From contig CATKHK010000006.1 of NCBI GenBank assembly GCA_949751835.1, forward strand, positions 558,001 to 622,000: DNA of 64,000 bases. The letters are read 5' to 3'. The stretch comes from Blepharisma japonicum (lineage: Eukaryota; Ciliophora; Heterotrichea; Heterotrichida; Blepharismidae). Below are positions 23,582 to 35,795 of the stretch, piece by piece (positions within the stretch are counted from its first letter, which is position 1; the number at the start of each line of letters is the position of its first letter). The translations under genes and the position numbers were made by a program. The notes below the pieces were generated by a model that saw only the letters and a list, made by a program, of their open reading frames with translations, ran no database searches and was not told the DNA's origin.

Positions 23582-24199
23582 ATGTCAAAACAGAAAACAC
23601 ACAAGCCCAATGAAGCAATTATTTGAGACACTTTCTTTATTTTCTTTACAATCATTTCTACAGGATCTTTTCTCGGATTTTTAGTCAATATTTATTATAT
23701 GAGCCCAAAGATTTTAATGAAAGAATTAGATATGAGTAATTTGACTGGTCCAAAGTGATATATGCAGAATTGCCTCGGATTTGCATGGATCTTTAAAATA
23801 TTATCTGTTACCCATCTAATGTTAAACAAATCAGAGCTCAGAAGAGAATTTTATCCAATAGTTAAAGATATTGGAGTGACTATTGCATTCTGACTGGAAT
23901 ATAATTTTTCATTATGAATTTTTTCACTTTCAGATTATACTTTTAAGCTTTCTGGCCACACTTTAATATTAAGTTCTATTACCTGCATGATATTAGTTGA
24001 AGCCCACAGAAATTTTTTAATTGCAGGGAATGTTAAAGTAAAGAGGATTGGCAATTTAATGCTATTATTTCATAGCTATATATTATTTTGGACCAGTTTT
24101 GCATATCATAGCTATTTTGAGCTTTTATCTGCATTAATCACTGGAATATTTACCGCTTGTGGATTCCATTTATACATTAAAGAGTACTTAAAGATATAA
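23582..24199 (+). CDS. FIT-like multi-span membrane protein (205 aa)
   Basis: The frame from ATG 23582 to TAA 24197-24199 contains four TGA codons read as Trp, so it is invisible under the standard code. About six membrane spans are predicted by eye. The sequence SGH (124-126) in DYTFKLSGHTLILSS and a second His in FAYHSYFELLSALITG (H176) match the two-histidine pattern of fat storage-inducing transmembrane proteins, ER acyl-CoA diphosphatases that affect lipid droplet budding. A broader PAP2-like phosphatase is the alternative. Its stop lies only 2 bases from the stop of the convergent coiled-coil gene. Confidence 0.6.
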
Positions 24200-24201
24200 A
24201 T

Positions 24202-25857
24202 TTAAATAATAGTGTTTAAATCATTTTGTTTTATATCAAAAGATGAAGGTTTTGAAGGAAAGCATGCAGTAACAATACTAAGATGCCTAGCTTCATTATT
24301 GTATCTTTCCAGAATTGCAGTTTGATCTAAATCTGGGGATTTTGGTCTGGATTCAACAGAGCTTTCTTGTAAAATTATTGATGATTCTTTAGTAAAATCA
24401 AATTGTTTTATACCTTTAGGAGTTTGAAAACTTCTTGTAAATGTCAAATAAGACGACTTAGGTGTTTTAGAAGTTCTTCATGAATCAATACTGCACACTC
24501 CTCCAGGAGAAATTGTTTTTCTTATAATTTGTGAATTTCGAGTTTTAGATCTATGAGCCATTGGAGTTGAGCATTTGGGACGGCTCCCTGCACCTTTAAT
24601 TTGAGGTTTATGATCGATCTTCATACTTAATATTTCTAATTAAAATTTACCTTGATGTATTTTTTCTCTCTCTGAAATTCGGTTGTTTTCTTCTGTTCTC
24701 AATCTAGTTTCTAATACATATAATCGGGCTTCCACTGAATTGAAATCTTTGATTTCTGAAAAATCCATTGGAAGCCATTCAAGCTTCTTCTTAATAAATA
24801 TAAGCTCATCATCCAGGTATCCACGAAGGTTTTCTTTAACATCCAATAGTTTTTTATCATGAGATTCAGCTAATTGTATTGCTTTGTGCTCTAAATAATC
24901 ATTAATTTTCTCTTTAAATGCTTTCTGCTCTTCTATTAAGCCATTTCTAGATTTTTCTGCTTGAATTATTATATCATCAATCATATTTACTTTATATAGC
25001 GCTTTATTCACAATTCCATCCAATTTATTTGTGGCCTCTTTTTCTTTCTTATCAATTTTATGAAAAGTTTGTACCATTTTTGAGTCCAAGTCTTTTATAG
25101 CGTCACAAATTTTCATATTAAATGCTCATGAATTTTGGGTTAATTCATCAATTTTTGCAGTAATCAGTTTTAATGTATTTTCATTCCCTTTATCAGAGGA
25201 GCTTTTAAGTAGTCTAACTTCCGCTTTCATCTCTAATGTGGTTTTTGCTAAAAGATTATGGGTTTCGTTTTCTATTAAAAGCATTGAATTCTTCATTGCC
25301 TTTTCAAACCTATCCATATAATCTGAAATATCTTTGATTTCTGCTGAAAGTGAATTTGTCGCCTCTTTTAATTTTTTACAAAAATCATTAGTGAGTTCAT
25401 CTTTCCAAGAAATTATAGCTGCGGAAAAGTTTTCTTCATTTTTATGACAAGTTCGAGTTATCGCAGCTATTTTTTGAGATATTTCTTTGATTTGTTTATT
25501 GTTTTCTTCAATGGAGTCATTTGTAAGTTTTTCAAGTCTTTTGATTTGGCTATGCATAAACATTTCATTATCAGCAAGGCCACTTTTTAGTTTATTTTCA
25601 ATAAACATGAACGCTTCATCATTTCTTCTTGATTGGTTTAAACTTGAATATGAACTTGAAACTGAAGGCGAGGCTAAATTTTCTAAAGCTTCTTGAGGCT
25701 TAGCTTTTAATGCTACTAAATATTCGTGATCATACTTGAAGAGTTTAACTAAAGAGGATATTGCAGATACAATTGGGCTAGGAATATTAGATCAGCTTGA
25801 TGGAGAAATTTCTGAAAGTTCCTTTAATATTTCTTCTTCGCTAATTTGGAAGTCCAT
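24202..25857 (-). CDS. Coiled-coil protein, unknown function (546 aa)
   Basis: ATG at 25857; TGA codons are read as Trp; a 15-nt intron (24636-24650) joins KIHQ to the last exon; TAA at 24202-24204. After a short Ser-rich head, residues about 90-410 are a near-continuous Lys/Glu/Leu coiled coil. The tail after the intron is basic and Ser/Thr/Pro-rich (for example RSKTRNSQ, TSKTPKSS), resembling phosphorylatable cytoskeletal tails. No family is recognised. The 3' end abuts the FIT-like gene, so the two transcripts must overlap at their 3' ends. Confidence 0.82.
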
Positions 25858-26205
25858 TAAAAGATTAGACAATCATGAATAATTTGTTTATTTAACAAAA
25901 TATGAATTTAAAGCCCAATGTTTATCTAGGAAATATATACGAAAATATAGTCTAAAATCAGCAGTAGTTGAGATTGTTTTGTAAGCCGAAGAATTCTACT
26001 TTCGGTTTTCATATTGACTCCTTGCTGTACTTAACACACTAAAACAACTTTTCTTAGTAAATTTCTAACTTTGTTTCCTATTTAGAAAGTTTTACTGAAG
26101 TGAAGATATATATAATTTATAAAAATAATTTAAATATTGAAAACATATACAGCACATATGCTCAATTTATTATGAATAATTTAATTCATTCTACAGCTAA
26201 TTAAC
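25858..26205. other. Intergenic, AT-rich
   Basis: 348 bases between two minus-strand genes. No supported feature. Confidence 0.6.
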
Positions 26206-29200
26206 TTATCCAATATATCTTAACGTATGGAAAAACCTCATCAAAGCACTAATATTAGCTTCTCTGATTGAGAACCCACCCGACCACAGCAAGCTACTGA
26301 AAAATCCAACTTTTTCTTCATTTATCTGAGGTAGAACAGCATTCACAGTCAGTGTCACTTTTTCCGCTTTAGTTGATACTTCTTCCTGATTCGCTCTTTC
26401 TATTTCTGGGCAGAAAATAGCAGCAAACCCAATATAAATCACTTTTAATTCCTCCGCATATAATCTTAAGTCTCTCTCACATTTTTCTTTTGAGAAAGTC
26501 AAGGATTTTTTGATTTTATCTTTTAAGTCTCTTAAGCTTTGCGCCATATTTGAGATCTTGAACTCGTCAACTCTAATTTCTCCATATAAAAATAAGTCTT
26601 TTTTAGAGAATTCTAAATAGTCAAAATCAACTTGATCAGGTGGCAAAGGTTGTTTTACTATATGTTCAATATCATGAGGAGACGTAATATAGCATAAATA
26701 CTGCATTTCTTCACCTGTCTCAGTTCTTCTTTTTTCCCAAAACCCAAGAATAGTCCCTGTTGGAACAATTTCTTCATTAGGATTTACTATAGGAGGGCTT
26801 GGGTCTAGTTGGAATTTGCATTTCATCATATAAGGCTGGCATATTAAATTTAAAATCCTATGAAGCTTGTATAATCGTGTCATTCTGAATTCCCTTCCGA
26901 AATGGAATAGAGATAAATCTGCGTTTTGTTTTATTAAATAAGTTATCAAATCTATCGCAGTAACTGCAATTTTTTTCTTATTTTCTTCAAAAAGTCCTGC
27001 TGGATATTGTTTTTTCTGCAAATAGTCAGACTCAAGAATTTCTTGAGAAATAGTTTTCGGTATTTTATTGACGTCAGAAATAGGACTTGTCGCAAATTGG
27101 CTGAATTGGTGTCTTAAACTGTCTCTTGCATTATATAAATCATTCCCAATTTGAAGTGCTTTTATTGCATCTTTAGTGATTTTATGGACTTTTAGCTGTT
27201 CAGCTTTCAGCAGTTCTTCATATGAATTTTCTTTATTTTCTTCGCCAGGGTTTGGCAAATATTTAAACCCAATTCTTGGCCTATATTCTCTTTGCAAAAT
27301 CAAAACATGGTAAAGTTCATAAAATAGTAAATGAGGAGAAATAAGGAGAAATTCTTTCATCGCTAGCTGTATGCCTGATTCTATAATTAATTTCGATTGA
27401 TCTAATAATGGAAGCCAGTCTTCTATTAATTTTCTTGAGAAATTAGGAAGATGCAGTAGTGTTCTACCTGATCCAAGGCCATAATCTGGGAACCGATGGG
27501 CGATTTTCTTATATTTATGCCTTTCATTTGCTCTTCCTCTATAGATGTTTTGGAAGTCATCAATACCTTTCACAAATTGAAGCCTTAATAGCAGGGCTTT
27601 AAGGTATTTAAGTGTAATTAAATGAGGAGGCGTTAAATGTAGTACTCTTGCTGCAATAACTTCAGCTTGGTCAATAATCTCATACTGCTCTTTTAGCTTT
27701 TCTTTTTTATAATCTTCTTGCATTCATGCTTTTACATATGAAATTTCTAATTTCAAAAACTGCTCAAGATTGAGAAGGTATAAATTTGGAGGAACTGTCC
27801 CATTGATTGTGTCAGCTTCTACTTGAACGCTTACTAAATCTTCTTTTGGAGGGGCTTTTTCTAAAGGCTGTGCCGCTTTATTTTTATCTTTTGGGTCTGG
27901 AGCTTTTGCAGCTTCTTCTTTTCCTGTTTTTATAATTAAAACTCCAATATTAGCAGCATCCCTATTAACGTCTGGAGATTTCAAGACAAAACCATTTTTA
28001 TCCATCAATTTTCATATTTTTTGTCTCGCAAGTGCTATGGCTTCAAAAGCATCAATAAAGTTCCCTCTTTCTAACAGCAATTCTGAATAATTAGCTAAGG
28101 CAAATATAAACTGTGGGTCAGAATGAACTGATTTTTCTCCTTCGCTTCGCATTTTTTCAAAAAATTCTATGCATTTATCCATATTTCCTTGCCTTAAAGA
28201 AATATAAGCTTCAATTTCATAAGAAAATCTTAAGAAATAAGGCTCAGAAACAGCTTGTGCTTCTTCTCTTAATGATAAAGTATTATTCATAGTTTCATTA
28301 TATCTGCTTTGCAAATATAATAGAGTGCACAATTTTTCTTTCATTTTAAGCCAAAATAATGGCCCAGGTGTATTTCTAAACTCCCAGCTTTCTAGAAACT
28401 CTTGTAAAGCCTTTTGTTTTTGTTCTCTATTAGCATCAATAATTGGTGTAGCTTCTCTTCCTCCTTTTTTAACAGGCTCTTTTTTCTCTTCAACTTTTTC
28501 AATTGGGGCAAAAGCTTGTTCAGCTCCTAATTCCACTAATAATTTCCCTTGTGAAAATCCTTGCATATTTATCAAGCTTTGCCTGACAACTCTTATAGCA
28601 GCTGTTAAATCGCCTTGAGCTTGCTTTATTTCTACTAGACTTAGCCTGATTCTTCCAATTAATTCCAGTCTTTTCACCTTTCTTTCTCCATCACTCAGAC
28701 TTTCATCATTTTTAAAGAAATTCTGTATAACTTGTTCTTTCATAGGAACATCATTTATTTCAATGCCTCCAGCACGTGCTTTAATAAATTCTTCAATATT
28801 TCCCATTTCCTCCTCAAATTGTGATTTTATTCTTGCAACCTCATCTTCAAATGATAAATTTTTCAATAAATATCTCAACGACTTTTCAATTTCAGTAAAA
28901 ATCCCATTTCTCAGCCCTTCTGAAGCAGGGTTATCGATATTTTCAGATTTAGCTAAAGACAGAAGTAAAAGACTTTTAGCGTAAACTGTCAAATTGTAGA
29001 CAAATAAAGACGATTCATTTATAAGGGTTGGAGGAACATCTAATTTCATGAGAGCTTGGATTATTTCTTGATTCTGCTGAGCTTCTGGTGGTAAATTCAT
29101 ATTGTATTTCATTTTTGGCTTATAGTAATGGTGCTCTTTGTCTCTAAGCAGATGCTTTCTTATTCCAGGTTTTGGAAGGTCTTTCATAGCAATAATTTTT

Positions 29201-32200
29201 TGCAGAATATTAAGCGAGTATTCAGGATATCCTAATTGGGCAAGTGCAACTACTTTCCAAGATCGGGATTTTAAGGCTAAGGCTGAATTCCACAGATAAT
29301 CAACACTTACATATTCTAAAAATGATAACAAAGGTAACGCATCTGCAAAAAATCCTCTATCAATTAAAGCTACTGATATATAATCCAAAGCTAAACCAAG
29401 CTCGCCTAAGCTGATTTCTTGGCTTACCTCGAATAAATTAAGGTTTGGCGCAAGATCTCGCATACGGTAAAGTGAATGCTGAATAGGGTGCTGCGGATGT
29501 GGCAAGCTAAGCCTATATATTGAAGAAAATAGCAATCTTGCTAATAGCACACAATCTAGCTGCATTTTCATATTTTTACTTTCATACTGAGTGCTTGCAA
29601 GTTTCCACAGGACAATTCCTGCCAATAAGCATTCTTTTACACCATATTTGTCAGCTAGATTTTCTTCAGTTCTCCATTCATTGTCATCTGATAAAGAAAA
29701 GACTTTTCTGAAGTTTTGGACTATATAGAGGCTTTGGAATACAGTATCTACAGAGTCATTTCATGAACTTTCAGCTTCTTCTAAAATCCCTTCACTAAAG
29801 CATAAGTTTCCTAACTCATTTAATGCTTGGGCTAATAGTCATTTTTCTTGCCTTTTACGAAGGAGCTCTGCAGTCTTTCGATAACTGCTTAAAACCATAT
29901 TAGCAAATACTTTATGAGCTCTTTTTTTTACTTTTAATGCAGGATCACTTGAATCTTGCTGTAGATTTCTCGCTTCATTTCCATATTGTTCTAGTAATTT
30001 TCTGCTCTGCATCAAGCTTTCTTCAGCATTACTAGCTCCTTTTTTAAGTTGCTCCAGTTCTGCTTCACTTTCATTTAGTTTTCCTTGCAAAATTATTTCT
30101 TTTGCTCTTTCACTTTCAATTTTTTCAGTAATTTCTTTGCAATCTCTTTCGAATTCAATCTGCTCCTGTGGGATTTCTCCAGTAATTAGTGCTTGCCTTG
30201 ATTTTCTCCTTTTACTTGTAAGTCTCCAATTTTCGTATTTTTCTTTTCTTTCTTCTAGCTCTTTTTCTCTTTTTTCTCTCCCTTGTTTAGCTCTTTCATA
30301 TAAAGCTCTTTCTGCATATATTTTGAATGGTAAAACAGGTCCAGCAAAATAATGCTGAGTTATGAAATTCATAGAAAAACAAATATATTGGAGATATTCC
30401 CATTTTTCTGCAACCAATAGACATTGTATAGCAAATCCGACGATGTTTGAGTATAAATGAATGTCAACGTCTTGGCGGGTTAAAAACCAAGCCACTTCAC
30501 TTTCTTCTTCAAATGCAGAAAAGTTAGTAAGAGAGCCAGTTTGCTGTGGAGGTTTGGTTTCTGCTGCAAAACTCACAACTCTTGGCTTTTCGCTTTCTGG
30601 CTGCTTTTCTTTTTTTGATGCTAAAAGTAGTAATAAATCTTCAGCGATGCAAGCTATATATTTCCATGATTGATTTTGTGCCATACTTTCTGGAGTTGTT
30701 AATGAGCTATTTAATACATTTCAAAGTGCTTTTGCGATATTTTCTAATTGTTTCCATGCTTTACAATTCGCTGCACAGTTAGAAGCTTTCATTAACGTCA
30801 ATAAAACAGGCTCAATATTTTCGCCTTCTCTTGAGTCTTCTTTTATAAGACTTCCTACATCCATAAATTTGATAAAAAATGATCCTTTAGATTCTTCGAA
30901 TTTTCTGGAATTTTTCTTGATAAATTGTAAAGAGCTTTGTAATAGAAACCATTCAGAAGCCCACAAGGCCAGTTCTAGATTGGTAAAAGCATGCTCAGGC
31001 ATTGGTGACAAATATTCATTATCTGATCCAGCTGTCTCTTGTGAGCGGTTCGGGGGACAATCATGCTCTAAATTTGATAAAGAAATTGCTATTTTTTCTT
31101 CTAGTGGAGGTAAAGCTGGGACAACAACTTGTGAGGAATTTAAAATGATGGTATCGATTGCTGCACCTTTATCAATCATTGACCATAAGCATTTGCACAT
31201 AAATTCAAGATAACGAGGGTTATCTTTCATTGTATTAAGCTTGACAAAGCCTGAGTCTGGGGTTGATTTAATTCCATTCCAAAGCTCACTTAAATCGTCT
31301 ATGATTTTTCGTTGGGCTTGCTTTGCTTCTTCAGGTGCTGTGATCGCGAGCAATGATTCTTTCATTTTGTCGTTAAACCCTTTACTTATTTCTTGAAGCT
31401 CGATGTGCTGAAGCGTTATTTCGTATAATGACATAAATTCTTTTTCTTTAAGGGAAATCAACTGAGGCTGGTCTGGCTGCTGTTGCTCATATTTAAATAC
31501 AGGAAGTTTTGTATTCAATGTAAGTGTCAATTTTGGTTCATTTGAGCTTAAAAATGATTTTATATATAAGTTGGAAAATACACAGGAAATTTTTCTGAAA
31601 GATGAGTCCCATAGGTCGTTAGGGACTTGTTGCAGACTCATGTAGATTTTTGATAGTAGATGAAGCATTGTGCTTGCTGATCCTTCTAAGAAAAACTGTT
31701 GGTTAATTGTATTCAGAATTTCATGAAGAGTTTTCTTGATGTTCAGAGGTTGGTGGGTAATTATTGATAGATCTAACGCAAGTATCAATAAATTCGCTAA
31801 TTTATGCTCTCGCTGCTGTCTATCTAGAATCATGATAGGCTTATATGCAGGATTTCTCAGCAATTTATTTCTTTCTTTTTGTTGATCTGATCTAATTAAA
31901 CATTCCACATATATCAAAATCGCCTTGCTTAGATGTCTTAGCTCAGGATAAGACGAAGAATAAATTTTCTTCATATTCAGCCTTGACTGTAATAAATTAA
32001 TAGCAAAATTTGGTTCTAAATAATGAGAAAGCACTTTTTCAATGGCTTGAAAAGCAATATACAAGTGTCCAAGCTCAAAAGCAGTTTCAGCTAAATAACT
32101 CCACAATAAAGGTATTGGTAACGGAAACAGAGTAACCACAGATTCACAAGTTTCTCCTATTCCTCCTATACATTCTCCTTCTTCTGTATATGCAGCTGCA

Positions 32201-35200
32201 GCAAAATGATAAGCCTCAAATGGTATAAGCCCAGAAATGACCAAAACATTGTCAAATTCTTGTTTTACATTTAACCCTTCATAATCATAATTTGTTAACG
32301 AGACATTTGTCCCTGTTTTGGCTTCCTTTCCGAATAATGCCAAACTATTAACTGTTTTTACATTAAATTTATCCACAATTTTTGGCTTGAAAAATGGCAG
32401 TTTTACTGCAATAGATGTTGAAGTGCGGGCAATTACTGTAGGCTTAGGTGGGGCTAATAAAGGTTTTGCTAAAGAATTATCAGCTAGATGTTTAAATGGA
32501 TAATAATTCAAATGGTTGTCCCCAGTTTGACTGTTAAAAAGCCTAGCTGCTTCTAATTGTGGAGCATTTTCAGTGGCGATTTTTCACATGTCTTTTTCCA
32601 TTTTTTCACAATTTTCGAGAAATTCCATTGCGTCTTTTAGGATAGACTTTTGTTCTTGGGAGTTTGTGCGGAATTTTGACATGTTGAGGTATAGTAAGGC
32701 TTGTTGGTATGGATTTTTGGCATTATCAGAAATTAAAATCTTTTCTGTATGTGAAGGAGTCGCTTTCTTTGGAGGGAGTTTTCCTGATTCTTGTAAAGCT
32801 TGCTGGAGCTCTTGTGTGTCTTTTCTTATTTTAGTAGCTGTTTTTCCTTTGCTTAAACTTAATTTCGCTGTAATTCCTGCACTCAGCCCTTTTGTTGATA
32901 AAGGTTTTAAGCTTTTTGATGTAAAAGTTTGGCTCACAACTGTAAGATCAGAAGTTTTGCTTTTATCAAGCTGAAGTTCACATCTATAAAGACTTGCCAA
33001 AGCTTCAGTATGCAAATTAAACAAAATTATTTCGTTTTCAGGGATCTGCACCATTTTATTAAACTGGTTGTTTTCCTCAGCATTTTTTTCATTTTCTTTT
33101 ATTTTTGTGAGAACTTCCCATTCCTCTTCTGCATATTCTTCTTCGTCTAATTCACGTTTCCTTACAGCACTTCTTAAAGATCCTGCTACCCAGTGTTCCC
33201 ATTGGATACAGCTGCTTTTCACATCCATTCTGATATTTTTAACAGTTTCCAAGTCACAAGATATGCAAGAAGCTAAATCTTTGTCAATAGCTGCTTTTAC
33301 ACCTCTTTTCATTATATGTTCTCTTGCATCTGAAGCTTGTGAGACTACAATTCTCAATGTTTGAACGCCATACCGTAAATTTCCTGATTCTTCTTGCAGC
33401 TGAGCTAGATTCAGCCCAATATTTAGCAAAGTTACTGGGTCTTGAAGATTTACACGAGATATGAAAACTCTAAATAATACTTCTAAAGCCTGCTCAAAAG
33501 CTGGCCTCACTTCATTTCATCTTTGCATTACTGGATCTTCTATTTCTCCTTGTCTATATCTTTCAAAAGCAATCTCTTTTGCTTTTAATACAGGATTAAC
33601 AAAATTATCCCAAATTTTAAGGCAGACATCTAACAAAATATCAGGTGAGCATTTGGAAAAATAATCCCCAGATGGACCAATAATGACTTCTCCCATCTCT
33701 CTAGAAAAATAATCTAGTAAATTAATATCCCAGTTCAAGTTTAGATGTTTATCTACAAGAGGAATTCGATCAGGCTCAATTGTGTCTTTATTTTGTTCTA
33801 ATGCTCTAAGGGCATGTAAAACTCTATAATCTCTTTGTAAAGAGTGGACTTTTTCTTCAGTCCTGTAACAAAGGTAAACATAAGTGTTATTTGGGATTCT
33901 TTCTTGGTCTTCAGGAGTTTGCCTTAAATCAATAGGAATTTTGGTATAGCCTTCTGGAGGAGTTACGTCTGGGTGCTTAGAAATTATGGCTTGGACGTCG
34001 ATAATTCTCTTTAAAACCATTTCTTCATTTTCTGGCTTAAACTTGCTGACGACCATATATGGCACTTTTATAGTTGACTTGTTGTATTGCTCTATAGGGA
34101 TAGACACAGCTTTGTCACCTGGGTTTATATTCGGCCCTGATCTTTCGTCAGCCATTTTGATTTCTATAGAAACTAGCGCATCGTCTTCTGTTTCCTGTTT
34201 TTTCTGGACTAAATACACATAAGAATGATCAATTTTCACATTTGGCAGCTCTGGAGGCGGCTCAATCACGTTTTTTTGCTGAGGGGCAGCTGCTCCTTTA
34301 CCTCTTGATTTTGGCGGCTCTTGTTTTTTCTCTTCCTTTTTATTTTCTTCCTTTCTGTTTTCTACTTGCTCTCTGACCCCCAATCTAACCATTTCTTGCT
34401 TTAAATGAGCAATATTAAGGTCAACATCAATTTTTTCAAAAGTTTTAGGTATTTTGCTGTCTGGCAATGCTGAATAGATTACATCTAAATCTTTTACTAA
34501 CGGTGCTTCTATTCTTCTATGTAAAAGCCTTATATCAGCCCATTCAGATAAATTATAAAACCAATCCCAAAGTCTGCAGTCATAAGCATGCTTTAATAAT
34601 TCTATATGAACTTCTAATGGAGCTGCTTGTGAAGCTTTTTTCCATACAGTTTCTTTTATCATTAATGCATCAGCTTGTCTATTAGTAGCAAGCAAAGACT
34701 CCCTTGTATTTTCAAGCGCAGGGTTTGCAGTGGTTTCTAATAGTCTGGTATCTCTTCCTCTTTTTTCTGAAATTTCTTTTAAAGCTTTTACCACAACTTG
34801 TATATCTTGCTGCACTAAATCAATTGCATAAGTAGTTATCAATGATTTCCAAGCAATTTTTTGCCCAGATTGTAAGGCAACTCTTGACTGGTCTGGTTTT
34901 ACTAAATTTAAGCATTTTAATGCACATGCGATTTTTGATGGCTTTGCAGGAAACTCTTCTAGTCGCTTTTTCCATTGATCTGGAGTTAAAGTTCCTAATA
35001 ACAGCCCATATTTCATATCAAGTGATTTTATATGTTCCACTGCTGATAACAGCGCTTGTCTTATGACGTCTGGGACTGGGCTTTCTACTTCTTCGATTTC
35101 TTTTAGCTGCTGGACTTGCTTGGTTGCGTGAATTATAACTTTGCTGGCTGCTTTAAAAGCTCCAAGCTGTTCATATACTTCTGCAAGCTCTGTATATAAA

Positions 35201-35568
35201 GTGATTCTCCATGGAAGGTGCTTAATTGAAGTAAGAATGATGTTACTTTCCATTGTAACCATGCAGAATGCTAAATATTTCGTCGTATCCCGGGCATATT
35301 GGCTTTTACGAAGAAGCCTGCACCATTTAAAGATCTGCTGAGTCCCATTTAGCATTGCCCAGTAGGAAGTTTCTTTGGTGTTTTCTGGCATTTTCAAGAT
35401 TTTTTCAATTGAGATTTTGATTTGGTCCATTGCTTGAATCACTGCAGACGCTGTGTCTGGCCTTTCCACGAATTTATCTTTTTTTAATAAATTTTCAAGC
35501 CAAGCAGAACTTTTAGAAATTTCTTGATCAAGCTCGGTTGATGCGGGAACATATACTTCACTCTCCAT
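26206..35568 (-). CDS. CFAP54: Central-apparatus protein CFAP54 homologue (3120 aa)
   Basis: A single intronless frame of 9363 bases from ATG 35568 to TAA 26206, interrupted under the standard code only by TGA codons, all read as Trp. The protein is mostly helical and TPR-like. Near residues 1030-1150 a fibronectin-III-like segment appears (ending YHFAAAAYTEEGECIGGIGET), as in animal CFAP54. The N-terminal stretch with VYEQLGAFKAASKVI and QQLKEIEEVE also resembles the animal protein, and the length (human about 3100 aa) agrees. A Lys/Glu/Pro-rich linker lies near 395-440 and a charged coiled coil near 1760-1830. CFAP54 is a C1d projection component of the motile-cilium central pair in Chlamydomonas and mouse. 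Confidence 0.82.
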
Positions 35569-35795
35569 TTAAAACTATATAACTGTTGGGAAATTATATA
35601 TAAATATAATAAATTAATTACGTGTAATAGAAAACTTGTAAATTTATTTGAAATTTTCTCCTAATGAAATTTAATTTTTGTCAAATAATTAATGAAACAT
35701 CACCATAAAATGACTCATGTTCATGAGAAAAATTTAAAAATTCTACTAAGTTTCATATGATTTTTTAAATAGTGAATTTTTATTATATTTTTATT

